Under the pieces are notes generated by a model. That model was not told the DNA's origin. It saw only the letters and a program-made list of their open reading frames with translations, and did no database searches. 64,000 bases of DNA from positions 1,116,001 through 1,180,000 of the forward strand of contig NZ_JACBZL010000001.1 of assembly GCF_013408445.1 (NCBI RefSeq), given 5' to 3'. This document shows, in pieces, positions 26,222-35,393 of this stretch. The translations under genes were made by a program, and so were the position numbers. The first letter of the stretch is position 1. Every line of letters starts with the position of its first letter. The stretch is from Corynebacterium tuberculostearicum (GTDB lineage Bacteria; Actinomycetota; Actinomycetes; Mycobacteriales; Mycobacteriaceae).

Positions 26222-26255
26222 AAAAAGAAACACCCGAGGGAATTCCCTCGGGTGT
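26222..26255 (-). terminator. Terminator of the acyl-CoA ligase gene
   Basis: 26230-26255 is a perfect 26-bp palindrome (arm ACACCCGAGGGAA), and on the minus strand it is followed by TTCTTTTTG. It lies 14 bases after the stop at 26270. Confidence 0.88.
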
Positions 26256-26269
26256 ACCCGTCGCGCGGA

Positions 26270-28102
26270 CTAGCGCTTGTACAGGTGCTCGATGGCCGCG
26301 GCATAGCGCTGCGAAACCACGTTACGCTTGACCTTCATGGTGGGGGTCAGCTCGTTTTCTTCCTCGGTAAGGTCAGATTCGAGGATGTAGAACTTCTTAA
26401 TCCCCTCCGCGTGGGAGACGGTGGCGTTAACCTGGTTGATGGCATCCTGCAGCTCCGCGCGCAGGGTCGGATCGGTGGCCAGCTCGCGCATGGAGCGATT
26501 CTCCGGAATGTTGTGGTCTAGCTTCCAGCGCTTCAAAATATCCGGATCCAGGGTCAGCAGCACGCCGACGAAGGGCTTGCCATCGCCTACCACCATGGCC
26601 TGGGAGATAAGCGGGTGCCCGCGCAGGATATCCTCCATCGGGCCAGGCGAGACATTCTTGCCGCCGGCCGTGACAATGAGGTCCTTCTTGCGGCCGGTGA
26701 TAACGAGCTTGCCGTCCTCATCAATCTCACCCAGGTCGCCGGTGTTGTACCAACCATCCTCGAGGGCCTCGGCCGTGGCCTCCGGATTATTCCAGTAACC
26801 GTGGAAGACGATATCGCCCTTGATGCAGATTTCACCTTCCTCGTTGATGCGGAAGGTCACGCCACCCATCGGCGGGCCAACGGTGCCGATGGACTGATCC
26901 ACAAAGTCCACTGCGGCCGCGGCGGCGACCTCGGTCAGGCCGTAGCCCTCATAGACCGGGATGCCGATACCGCGGTACCAGTGCAGCAGGTCATGGCCCA
27001 TGGCCGAGCCACCGGTAATGCAGTAGTTCACGTTGCCACCCACGCCATTGCGGATGGTGGAGTACACCAGCTTGTCAAAGACCTTGTGCTTGGCCTTCAG
27101 GAGGCGGTCCGGGCCCTCCGGCTTATCCAAAGCCTTGGAGTACTCGATGGCTACCTTCTCGGACTGCTCAAAGAGCAGGGTCTTGATACCGGAATCGGCC
27201 GCCTTAGCGGCGGCAGAGTTGCGCACCTTTTCAAAGACGCGCGGCACGCCCAAGATGACATTCGGGCGGGAGCGGGCGAATTCGATGTTGATGGTGGAAA
27301 AATCCGACCAGTGATTCTGGGAGGCGCCGCGCAGGGCCACCGCAATGGATACCGCGCGGGCAAAGACGTGTGCCAACGGCAGGAAGGTCAAGGTATGGCT
27401 GCCCGGGACGGCGAAGATACCAATCGGGTTGGTGCACAGGCCGCGGGTCTGGGCTAGCCAGTTGCGGTGGGTGAGGATGCAGCCCTTGGGGCGTCCGGTG
27501 GTACCCGAGGTATAGACCAAGGAAGCCAGATCATCGGTGGAGGTGGCCTTGATGCGGGCGTATACCTCGTCGGCGGCCACGCCGCGGCCCTCGAACTTGA
27601 GGGTGTCAATGGCGGAGGAGTTGATTTCTAGGACGCGGCGCAACTGGGAGGGAGAGCCCTTGAGGTTGGGCTCGCCGTCTTCTTGCAAGACCAGGTTTTC
27701 TACCAATTCGGAGTGCTCGCGGGTTTCGGTAATGGCGAGCACGGCACCGGAGTCCTCAATGATCCAACGCACCTGGGAGGCGGACGAGGACGGGTAGACC
27801 GGTACGGAGGCGGCACCGGCGGCCCAAATGGCAAAGTCCAGCAGGGACCACTCATAGCGGGTAGCAGAGATGAGAGCGACGCGGTCCCCCTGCTGCACGC
27901 CTAGGGCGATAAGCCCTTGGGCTACTTCAAAGACCTCATCGATGAATTCTTTGCCCGTTACATTGACCCACTCGTAGTTTGCCGGGCGGGTGAACATGAC
28001 GCCGTGAGGGCGCTTCTTCGCGGTGTCCATGAGGGCGGTCAGGCAGGTTTCGCCCGGCTCGATAGTAAATTGCGCCGGGGTATGCACTTCTTGCAGGGTC
28101 AC
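26270..28102 (-). CDS. fadD15: Long-chain fatty-acid--CoA ligase (FadD15 type)
   Basis: Activates fatty acids to acyl-AMP and then acyl-CoA. 610 residues of the ANL superfamily: AMP-binding motif LVYTSGTTGRPKGCILTH, YGLTEVAAAAAV, the hinge YNTGDLGEIDEDGKLVITGRKKDLIVTAGGKNVSP and a C-terminal Lys in PTMKVKRN. The GTG at 28102 (MTLQEVHTPAQFTI) is chosen because GAAAGGA lies about 7 bases upstream. It is divergent from malQ and has its own terminator. The symbol follows the actinobacterial gene at the same locus. Confidence 0.92.
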   Translation of the reverse strand: MTLQEVHTPAQFTIEPGETCLTALMDTAKKRPHGVMFTRPANYEWVNVTGKEFIDEVFEVAQGLIALGVQQGDRVALISATRYEWSLLDFAIWAAGAASVPVYPSSSASQVRWIIEDSGAVLAITETREHSELVENLVLQEDGEPNLKGSPSQLRRVLEINSSAIDTLKFEGRGVAADEVYARIKATSTDDLASLVYTSGTTGRPKGCILTHRNWLAQTRGLCTNPIGIFAVPGSHTLTFLPLAHVFARAVSIAVALRGASQNHWSDFSTINIEFARSRPNVILGVPRVFEKVRNSAAAKAADSGIKTLLFEQSEKVAIEYSKALDKPEGPDRLLKAKHKVFDKLVYSTIRNGVGGNVNYCITGGSAMGHDLLHWYRGIGIPVYEGYGLTEVAAAAAVDFVDQSIGTVGPPMGGVTFRINEEGEICIKGDIVFHGYWNNPEATAEALEDGWYNTGDLGEIDEDGKLVITGRKKDLIVTAGGKNVSPGPMEDILRGHPLISQAMVVGDGKPFVGVLLTLDPDILKRWKLDHNIPENRSMRELATDPTLRAELQDAINQVNATVSHAEGIKKFYILESDLTEEENELTPTMKVKRNVVSQRYAAAIEHLYKR

Positions 28103-28196
28103 GCGGTGTCCTTTCGAACAGCTAATTATTAATCTTCGCCTACTGTACCAATCTGTTTCCCAGCAGGTGCGTTGTCCCCGTGGCACAATGTGGCCT

Positions 28197-30320
28197 GTGA
28201 CTACCCGCGACTTGCTTGAAGAACTCGCTCAGCGCCACGGCGTGGCCACCAGCTATACCTCCCAGTCTGGTTTCCCCGTCCACGTCGCTGAAGACACTAT
28301 TACCTATACCCTGCGCGCCTTGGGCGTGGCCATCGATGACAACCCGGACGATGCGGCGCTAACGCAGCTGCTTTACGACGACTACCTGGACCGCTCCTCC
28401 CAGCCCCTACCCCACTGCGTTGTCGCACCCCAGGGCCAAGAGCGCGGGTTCGTGGTCCACGTGCACGCGGGCGATGCCGCCAACGTACACATTGAGCTGG
28501 AGGAAGGAGGCACCCGCGAGGTCTACCAAGACCCCAATGACGCCCCAGATGCTGACGTTGATGGCACGTTGTGGGGCGAGGCGAGCTTCCACATCCCCGG
28601 GGATCTGCCCATGGGGTACCACGAGTTGGTGTTGGAGTCCGGGGGCATCGGCAAGCATGCCTGCCCGCTGATTATCACCCCGGCGCGCCTTTCCACGGCC
28701 GATGAGTTTGTAGAGCGCCCCATTAGCGGCGTGATGGCGCAGCTGTATTCGGTGCGCTCGGAATCCTCCTGGGGCATCGGCGATTTCCAGGATTTGGGGC
28801 AGTTGGCAGAAACGTTGGCCCCGCACGCGGATTTCTTGCTGGTCAACCCGCTGCATGCGGCCGAGCCGCTTCCACCGGTGGAGGACTCGCCGTACCTGCC
28901 CACCACGCGGCGCTTTATCAATCCGCTGTACCTGCACATCGAATCCATCCCGGAGCTCAAGCTCCTGCCGGAGGACCTGCAGGATGATGTGCGCGAGCTA
29001 GCCGAGGAGTTTCGCCAGCGCAATCGCAGCGCCGAGGAGATTGACCGCGACACCATTTTTGAGGCCAAGCTGCAGGTGCTGCGCGAACTCTTTAACTACC
29101 AGCCCTCCCCGGAACGCGAAGAGGCCTTCGTGCGCTACGCCCGCGAGGAAGGCCGCGGCCTGCGCGATTTTGCCTATTGGTGCGCGCAACAAGACGCCGC
29201 CGCACAGTCGGGCCAGCGCCATGCCGAAGGCCTGGACATGGACACGCTCACGCGCTTTTATTCCTGGCTGCAGTTCCTGTGCGATGAGCAGCTGGCCGCC
29301 GCGCAGCAGCGCGCGCTCGATGCCGGCATGCGCCTAGGTTTGGTTACTGATCTTGCCGTGGGTGTGCACCCGGGCGGCGCCGATGCCGTGAACCTCACTG
29401 AGTATTTGGCGCCGCAGTGCTCGGTGGGGGCGCCGCCGGATGACTATAACCAACAGGGCCAGGATTGGTCGCAGCCGCCGTGGCACCCGCAGCGCCTGGC
29501 CGCCGCGGGCTATGCCCCGTGGCGCGAGATGCTCTCCACCGTGCTGCGCCATGCTGGCGGCGTGCGCGTGGACCATATCTTGGGCCTTTTCCGCCTGTAC
29601 TGGATCCCGCGCATGGCCAGCCCGCTGACGGGCACCTATGTCTCCTATGACTTTGAAGCCATGGTGGGCATCTTGGCACTAGAGGCGCAGCGCGCCGGTG
29701 CGGTGGTCATCGGTGAGGACCTCGGCACCGTCGAGCCGTGGGTACAAGACGTGCTCGCGCAGAAGGCGGTGCTGGGTACCTCCATCGTGTGGTTTGAGCG
29801 CGACGATGATGACTACTCCCCGCTGCCGCAGGACAAGTACCGCCAGCTGGCGCTGTCCTCGGTCAATACGCACGATCTGCCGCCAACCTTGGCGTACCTG
29901 CGCGGCGATCATATTTCGCTCCGCGCGCGCTTAGGCGTGCTGACCCGATCGGTGGAGGACGAGCAGCGCGATGACATCGAGTGGCAGGCCCGTGTACTCG
30001 GCACCGTGGCGGATCGTGGCCTCTTGCCGCAGCGCGATTACCTGGTAGATCCGGACGAGCGTGCTTCCCGCGGCGCGGAGGAGGATATAAGCGTAGCGCT
30101 GCATCGCTATATCGCAGGTACACCTTCGGCTCTCGCGTGCACCAGCTTGGTGGACATGGTGGGCGATGTGCGCGCACAAAATCAGCCGGGCACCACGCAC
30201 GAGCTTTATCCCAATTGGTGCGTGCCGCTATGCGATACCAACGGCACCGCCCTGCTCATCGAGGATCTTGCTGGGTTGGAATTCTTCCAGCGCTTAGCAG
30301 CAACCAGCCGTAAGGACTAG
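28197..30320 (+). CDS. malQ: 4-alpha-glucanotransferase (amylomaltase)
   Basis: Transfers alpha-1,4-glucan segments between maltooligosaccharides. 707 residues of glycoside hydrolase family 77, of the long form with an N-terminal extension of about 140 residues. Family signatures are RVDHILGLFRLYWIP (carrying the catalytic Asp region), VVIGEDLGTVEPWV and SVNTHDLPPTLAYLRG. I choose GTG 28197 because MTTRDLLEELAQRHGVATSY aligns with the known corynebacterial N-terminus; an ATG 9 bases upstream is equally possible and no strong ribosome binding site decides. Confidence 0.93.
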   Translation: MTTRDLLEELAQRHGVATSYTSQSGFPVHVAEDTITYTLRALGVAIDDNPDDAALTQLLYDDYLDRSSQPLPHCVVAPQGQERGFVVHVHAGDAANVHIELEEGGTREVYQDPNDAPDADVDGTLWGEASFHIPGDLPMGYHELVLESGGIGKHACPLIITPARLSTADEFVERPISGVMAQLYSVRSESSWGIGDFQDLGQLAETLAPHADFLLVNPLHAAEPLPPVEDSPYLPTTRRFINPLYLHIESIPELKLLPEDLQDDVRELAEEFRQRNRSAEEIDRDTIFEAKLQVLRELFNYQPSPEREEAFVRYAREEGRGLRDFAYWCAQQDAAAQSGQRHAEGLDMDTLTRFYSWLQFLCDEQLAAAQQRALDAGMRLGLVTDLAVGVHPGGADAVNLTEYLAPQCSVGAPPDDYNQQGQDWSQPPWHPQRLAAAGYAPWREMLSTVLRHAGGVRVDHILGLFRLYWIPRMASPLTGTYVSYDFEAMVGILALEAQRAGAVVIGEDLGTVEPWVQDVLAQKAVLGTSIVWFERDDDDYSPLPQDKYRQLALSSVNTHDLPPTLAYLRGDHISLRARLGVLTRSVEDEQRDDIEWQARVLGTVADRGLLPQRDYLVDPDERASRGAEEDISVALHRYIAGTPSALACTSLVDMVGDVRAQNQPGTTHELYPNWCVPLCDTNGTALLIEDLAGLEFFQRLAATSRKD

Positions 30321-30355
30321 CGTTGGGCCTGGGCCTCGCCGGCCGGTGGACGCGC

Positions 30356-30595
30356 CTAGGTCCACAGGCCGATGAGGGCAACGACGATGACCAACGCGAT
30401 CATCGTCCACAGTGTGAGAGAGACGCGGGACTTGGGTAGGGCGCGCTTGCGCTTTGCCGGCTGGGCACCGGGCGTGGTTGCCGGGGCGGAAGGCTGGCTG
30501 GTGCGCTTGGCTTCGGGGTCCCACAGACCCTCGCGGGGGTTGGCGCGCAGCTCAGCGCGCTCTTGCCGTGCGCGCTCGTTATTTTCCTCAGCCAT
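30356..30595 (-). CDS. Small single-pass membrane protein
   Basis: 79 residues: a charged Arg/Glu-rich N-terminal half (ENNERARQERAELRANPREGLWDPEAKR) and a C-terminal membrane helix VSLTLWTMIALVIVVALIGLWT. Its ATG overlaps the stop of the small gene upstream by 8 bases, so the two are translated together. Conserved as a pair next to malQ in relatives, as far as I recall; function unknown. Confidence 0.7.
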   Translation of the reverse strand: MAEENNERARQERAELRANPREGLWDPEAKRTSQPSAPATTPGAQPAKRKRALPKSRVSLTLWTMIALVIVVALIGLWT

Positions 30596-30803
30596 GGTGG
30601 TCTACTTTAGTGCTGCGGCTGCGTTGCTGGGAAATCACTCCGGCGGCCCGATTGGCCACGCTGTCAACCGCCCACATCAGGCACCAGGCTATAACCACCA
30701 TGAGTGGCACGGCGATGGCCACCACGATGACCATTTGAATCCACACGGGCGCCTGCACCAACAATTGCGATAGCGTGCTGCCCAAGCTCGTCAACCACTC
30801 CAT
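30588..30803 (-). CDS. Small membrane protein
   Basis: 71 residues with one or two membrane helices (VWIQMVIVVAIAVPLMVVIAWCLMWAVDSV) and a basic C-terminal tail. It is the first gene of a two-gene unit that overlaps the 79-residue protein. It is divergent from the esterase at 30842, with 38 bases between them. No family recognised. Confidence 0.7.
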   Translation of the reverse strand: MEWLTSLGSTLSQLLVQAPVWIQMVIVVAIAVPLMVVIAWCLMWAVDSVANRAAGVISQQRSRSTKVDHHG

Positions 30804-30841
30804 GGCTACTTATTCTACTTGCTCGCGGTAATCTGGCTGAC

Positions 30842-32146
30842 ATGTCGAGCGCCCAGATTCCCGTTACCGTCGCCACCGCCTCCGGCCGAATCACCGGCGT
30901 GCGCCGCGATGGCCTGCATTATTTCCATTCGGTGCGCTATAGCACCATCCCCAGCCCCTACTCGCCTGCCGAGCCGCTCCAAGGCACTCGCGACCAGGAT
31001 GCCCGCGAGCCGCACCCAGCAGATATTGCGCTGAGCATTACCGCGCCTGCCGACGCCGCCGAGTGCCCCGTCGTGGTCTTTATTCACGGCGGCCGCTTTG
31101 AGCACGGCTCGCACGAGGATCCACGCCTGTCGGGGGAAAAGAATGCCCGCCACGGGGTAATCCAGGTCAACGTGGGTTACCGGGTGGGCTTGGCTGGCTT
31201 CGCGCGCTTCGACGGCGACGAGGCGGACCGCTACCGCGGCATTGATGATTGCCTCTTGGCCTTGGAGTGGCTGCAGGACAATATCGAAGCCTTTGGCGGC
31301 GATAAGACCAATATCACCCTGGTGGGCCAATCCGCCGGGGCGGCGATTAGCCTGTGGCTGACGCGTCGCGATCATTTCCGGGGCGGGTTCCGCCGCGTGC
31401 TGGCGCTCTCGCCGGCATTCCCGCGCGACCGTTTTGAGCATCGCATCACCGACCTGCGCCGGGCCCTAGGCGTGCCGGTCACGCGCCAGGCGCTGGAAAA
31501 GATGGATCCTGAATCACTGGCCAAGGGCTATGCCAAATTCCGCAAGAAGTACCGCTTCGACGTTGCCTTGGGCCCCGCACCACTGCGCGCCGAAGAACTA
31601 GCGGATATCCCTATCGTGGTGACCTCCACCCGCGATGAGTTCTACACCATGCCCGCGGCCGAGCGCATAGACAAGATGGCGTTTGCCGGCTTTATTACCA
31701 GCTACCTCTCGCCCAAGTTCGGGATGTCACACGATCGTTTCAAACAGTGGCGGCAGCTAGCGCACTACGTCGATCCGCATCGGCCAATGGGCCGGCTCAT
31801 TGGTGATGCCGCCGTGCGCCGCTGGACCGCGCAGGTAGCCGAGGAGGCTCCAGGCCCGACCTGGATGATGGAATTTACCCGGACCGAAGCCCCCGCGGTG
31901 CACTGCGCCGAGTTAGACCCGCTCTTTGGCGGCAGCGGAGGCGAGGAGGCCGACGCTTCCCCGGCCGGTGAGCTCAACGAGTGGCTGCGCCACTATGCCA
32001 CCACGGGCGAGCCCGGTTTCCCCGGCTACGGCGATGACCACCAGGTGTTGGAATTCAACCTGGATACGGGAGAGCGTCGGCTAGCCTATGCCACCTTGGA
32101 CTATGTGGCCGCGGCCTTCTATAACGACGACGAGCTTGGGGTGTAG
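30842..32146 (+). CDS. Carboxylesterase, type B family
   Basis: 434 residues of the alpha/beta-hydrolase fold. The oxyanion-hole segment VVVFIHGGRFEHGS and nucleophile elbow GQSAGAA (Ser about 166) mark the type B carboxylesterase family; YRVGLAGF and NIEAFGGDKTNITLVG are the conserved block around them. It is shorter than typical members (about 500 residues). No signal peptide, so cytoplasmic. The substrate is not predictable. It ends 13 bases before the convergent idi stop. Confidence 0.85.
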   Translation: MSSAQIPVTVATASGRITGVRRDGLHYFHSVRYSTIPSPYSPAEPLQGTRDQDAREPHPADIALSITAPADAAECPVVVFIHGGRFEHGSHEDPRLSGEKNARHGVIQVNVGYRVGLAGFARFDGDEADRYRGIDDCLLALEWLQDNIEAFGGDKTNITLVGQSAGAAISLWLTRRDHFRGGFRRVLALSPAFPRDRFEHRITDLRRALGVPVTRQALEKMDPESLAKGYAKFRKKYRFDVALGPAPLRAEELADIPIVVTSTRDEFYTMPAAERIDKMAFAGFITSYLSPKFGMSHDRFKQWRQLAHYVDPHRPMGRLIGDAAVRRWTAQVAEEAPGPTWMMEFTRTEAPAVHCAELDPLFGGSGGEEADASPAGELNEWLRHYATTGEPGFPGYGDDHQVLEFNLDTGERRLAYATLDYVAAAFYNDDELGV

Positions 32147-32159
32147 CGGGCGCCGAAAA

Positions 32160-32696
32160 TTACAACGCGGCGCGCAGCGCGCTATCCGCGAGCTCGTCAA
32201 TCATCCACGGGCTAAAAACACCAGGCATGGCATCGGCGGCGGCGAAGAGGTTTGCTGGCTCGACCCATTGGTAGGAATCTACCTCGTCGGGGTTAGGCTC
32301 CCAGGTGGCGTCGGCAGCAAGCTCAACGGTATATACCGGGCAGATTTCATTTTCTACCGTGCCGGAGGAATCCACCGCGCGATAGGAAAAGTCCGGCAGA
32401 ATAAGCCGCGGGGCGGACAGATCCGCCGGCGCAATGCCCAGCTCAAAGGAAGCGCGGCGCAGCACCGCATCCGCGGTCTCCTCGCCGGGTGCGGGGTGGC
32501 CGCAAAAGGCATTGGTCCACACGCCGGGCCAGGTGCGCTTGCTCAGGGCGCGGCGGGTGACCAGCACCTTGCCACCGCAGGTCAGCCAGGCAGAAAAGGC
32601 GAAGTGCAGCGGGGTATCAGTGGTATGAACTTCGGCCTTGGGAGCGGTGCCGATGGGTTCGCCCTCGGCAGAGGCCAAGACTACAAGTTCCGTCAT
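32160..32696 (-). CDS. idi: Isopentenyl-diphosphate delta-isomerase, type 1
   Basis: Interconverts isopentenyl and dimethylallyl diphosphate, supplying the prenyl chain precursors used by UppS-like enzymes. 178 residues of the Nudix-related type 1 family: NAFCGHPAPGEE holds the catalytic Cys and metal His, and ENEICPVY the catalytic Glu. The ATG overlaps the stop of the lipoprotein gene upstream (ATGA), so the pair is co-translated. Confidence 0.94.
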   Translation of the reverse strand: MTELVVLASAEGEPIGTAPKAEVHTTDTPLHFAFSAWLTCGGKVLVTRRALSKRTWPGVWTNAFCGHPAPGEETADAVLRRASFELGIAPADLSAPRLILPDFSYRAVDSSGTVENEICPVYTVELAADATWEPNPDEVDSYQWVEPANLFAAADAMPGVFSPWMIDELADSALRAAL

Positions 32697-33241
32697 AGAT
32701 TAAGGTCTCCTACCCAGGTCACGTTGCCAATGTGCAAGCGCGCATTCCACAGGTTGCCAGGCGTCACGTCAAAGCGGTACTGCAGGTTGACCGAAGCGCC
32801 TGCACCCAGCGGGAGATCGAGTCCCGGGGGCTCCACGTCTGGGGCAGATTCCTTGTCATAGGGCAAGGAGTTGATCTTGGCCCAGCCGCCGTTGCCGTCG
32901 GCACGCTCCAGGGTGGGGTCTTCAAAGGCGTCGACAGGCAGGGGCACATCATTTTTATTCTTGAGCAGAATGGTCACTACGGTGCCACCGGTGTTGCTAT
33001 CGGTATACACACCCTGCAACTCCCAGCTCACACCCAGGCCCTTATCCTCTACCGGCTCGGCCAGGTTAGAGGTGACTTCCTTATCGTCGGTGTCCTTGGC
33101 CTCGTACGGGGCCTCTTCGGAGCTGGATACGGTGATATGGTCCCCCAGCCCGGTTTCTTCCGGCTGGAGAACGCTACATCCGGTCAGGGTCACGGCGAGT
33201 ACGCTGACTACGCCCGCGCCGAGTGTGTGGGAAATTTTCAC
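32693..33241 (-). CDS. Lipoprotein of unknown function, coupled to idi
   Basis: 182 residues with a lipoprotein signal (lipobox LTGC, Cys about 22), an acidic linker and a beta-rich domain of about 110 residues (LGVSWELQGVYTDSNTGGTVVTILLKNKNDVPLPVDAF), reminiscent of immunoglobulin-like DUF4352 lipoproteins. It precedes idi with an ATGA overlap and is divergent from the ABC exporter. The functional link to idi is not evident. Confidence 0.75.
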   Translation of the reverse strand: MKISHTLGAGVVSVLAVTLTGCSVLQPEETGLGDHITVSSSEEAPYEAKDTDDKEVTSNLAEPVEDKGLGVSWELQGVYTDSNTGGTVVTILLKNKNDVPLPVDAFEDPTLERADGNGGWAKINSLPYDKESAPDVEPPGLDLPLGAGASVNLQYRFDVTPGNLWNARLHIGNVTWVGDLNL

Positions 33242-33430
33242 CGTGGATGGATCCTTTGCACGCGAAGATTGTTGTATTTCTGCACAAGTACCTTAGCCTA
33301 AACCTCCCTGAACTTAAGTATTTACGCTCGTTAACGCCGCATGTGGCATACTGGGCAGTCGCTTAAATCTCGCCCCCCTTTCCCTAATTCAGCGCACTAA
33401 CCGCCGTTTCGAAGTGAGTGTGGTCGACTT

Positions 33431-35341
33431 ATGAATTCCATTTTGCGCATTACCCGCAGTGCCTCTGCCCTGTGGCCCTTTTATTTAGGCGTGCTGCTGA
33501 CCGCCACGATCACTGCGGTCGTTGCACTGATCTCGCCGTTTTTGACGCGCGAAGCTACCGATACCATCGTGGGCGCCCTGCAGAACGACGCCCCACTGGG
33601 CGATGCGCTGCGCACGGTGCTGTTGCTGGCAGTGGCGCTTTTTCTTGCCGACGCCGCCAATGCCCTCTTCCGCAATATCGGCGGCTACATCGGCGATGTC
33701 ATGGTCTCGCGCCTGCGCGAGATTTTGTCCACGCGCTACTTTGCCAAGCTGCTGGCCCTCCCGCAGGGCTACTACGATAACCAGGTCACCGGCACGATCA
33801 TCGCCCGGCTGGATCGATCGATTGCCAATATCACGCAGTTCGTGCAGTCCTTTGCCAATAACTTCTTCACGATGATCATCCAGACCCTCGCGGTGCTGGC
33901 CATTACCGCGTGGTATTACTGGCCGCTGGCCGTCCTGCTCGCGCTGCTCTTCCCGGTCTATATGTGGCTTACCGCGCTGACCTCGAAGCGCTGGCAAAAG
34001 TTTGAGGCGGTCAAAAACGAAAATATCGACCTCGCCAACGGTCGCTTCGCAGAGGTCATAGGCCAGGTCAAGGTGGCTAAGTCCTTCGTGAGCGAAACCC
34101 GCGAGCTCTCCCACTTTGCTAAGCGTTACCGCACCGTGGTCGATACCACCAAGCCGCAGTCCCACTGGTGGCACATGATGGATACCTTCCGCGGCCTGGC
34201 CATGGCGGTTATCTTCCTCGGCATTTACGGCGTAATTTTCTGGCGCACGCTCGAGGGGCATTTCTCCTTGGGCGATATGGTCATGTTGCTGCAGATGGTC
34301 TCCAGTGCGAAGCAGCCGGTCTTTATGATGAGCTGGATTGTCGATACCGCCCAGCGCGCCATCGCCGGCTCCAAGGACTACTTCAAGGTCATGGAAGAAG
34401 AGCTCGAGCCCACCGCGCCGCGCGAGCTGGTTGCTGCCACCACCGGTTCGCATACCCCGCAGCTCGACCTCACCCCGGTACGCCCGCTGGAGCCCACACC
34501 CGGCGCGCCGGTCTTCTCCTTTGACCACGTCTCCTTCGCCTACGAGGAGGGCAAGCCCGTGGTGGAGGATATTTCCTTCGCCGCCTCTGAGGGCCACAAG
34601 GTGGCGCTCGTGGGCGAGTCCGGCGGCGGCAAGTCCACGTTGGTCAACCTCTTGCTAGGCCTTTACCATCCCTCGGCCGGACACCTGGATGTACTGGGGC
34701 ACCGAGTAGACGATCTCACCGCCTCACGCCTGCGCGCCTCAGTGGGCGTGGTCTTCCAGGAGTCCTACCTCTTTTCCGGCACCATTCGCGAGAACATCGC
34801 TTATGGCAAGCCGGGTGCCACGGAAGAGGAAATCGTGGACGTCGCCAAGCGGGCCAATGCCCATGAGTTCATCCAAGCCTTCCCGGACGGCTATGACACG
34901 GTCATTGGCGAGCGCGGTCTGAAGCTTTCCGGCGGGCAGAAGCAGCGCGTCTCTGTGGCGCGCGCCATGCTCAAGGACGCGCCCATCCTGGTCCTGGATG
35001 AGGCCACCTCGGCGCTGGATACCAAGTCCGAGCGCGCCGTGCAGGCCGGCCTAGATGAGCTGATGAAGGACCGCACCACGCTGATTATTGCCCACCGCCT
35101 ATCCACCATTGCGGATGTCGATACCATCATCACCCTAGATCGCGGTCGCATTGATGAGATGGGCTCGCCGGCCGAGCTGGCACAATCCGGTGGCATTTAT
35201 GCCGAGCTACTCAAGCTCACCCAATCCACCTCGGCCGCGGACCGCCGCCGGTTGAAGAAGTATGGCTTTGTCTCCGGCCCTGCCTCCGAATCCGAAGACG
35301 AGGAGGAGGACTCCCGGTGGGCCGACAAGGCAGATGAATAA
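33431..35341 (+). CDS. ABC exporter, fused membrane and ATPase domains
   Basis: 636 residues in the MsbA/LmrA-like layout: six membrane helices (about 15-320) and a nucleotide-binding domain (about 365-600) with Walker A GESGGGKST, Q-loop VVFQESYLF, signature LSGGQKQR, Walker B ILVLDEAT and switch IIAHRLST. As a half-transporter it should act as a homodimer. The C-terminal 45 residues are charged and variable. It begins with ATG at 33431 and is followed by aecD after 52 bases. Substrate unknown; drugs or lipids are usual for the family. Confidence 0.88.
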   Translation: MNSILRITRSASALWPFYLGVLLTATITAVVALISPFLTREATDTIVGALQNDAPLGDALRTVLLLAVALFLADAANALFRNIGGYIGDVMVSRLREILSTRYFAKLLALPQGYYDNQVTGTIIARLDRSIANITQFVQSFANNFFTMIIQTLAVLAITAWYYWPLAVLLALLFPVYMWLTALTSKRWQKFEAVKNENIDLANGRFAEVIGQVKVAKSFVSETRELSHFAKRYRTVVDTTKPQSHWWHMMDTFRGLAMAVIFLGIYGVIFWRTLEGHFSLGDMVMLLQMVSSAKQPVFMMSWIVDTAQRAIAGSKDYFKVMEEELEPTAPRELVAATTGSHTPQLDLTPVRPLEPTPGAPVFSFDHVSFAYEEGKPVVEDISFAASEGHKVALVGESGGGKSTLVNLLLGLYHPSAGHLDVLGHRVDDLTASRLRASVGVVFQESYLFSGTIRENIAYGKPGATEEEIVDVAKRANAHEFIQAFPDGYDTVIGERGLKLSGGQKQRVSVARAMLKDAPILVLDEATSALDTKSERAVQAGLDELMKDRTTLIIAHRLSTIADVDTIITLDRGRIDEMGSPAELAQSGGIYAELLKLTQSTSAADRRRLKKYGFVSGPASESEDEEEDSRWADKADE

Positions 35342-35393
35342 AAGCGCATAAAAGCGCTGGGGTGGCCGCGGGCTTCGCGTTATGGTTATGGCC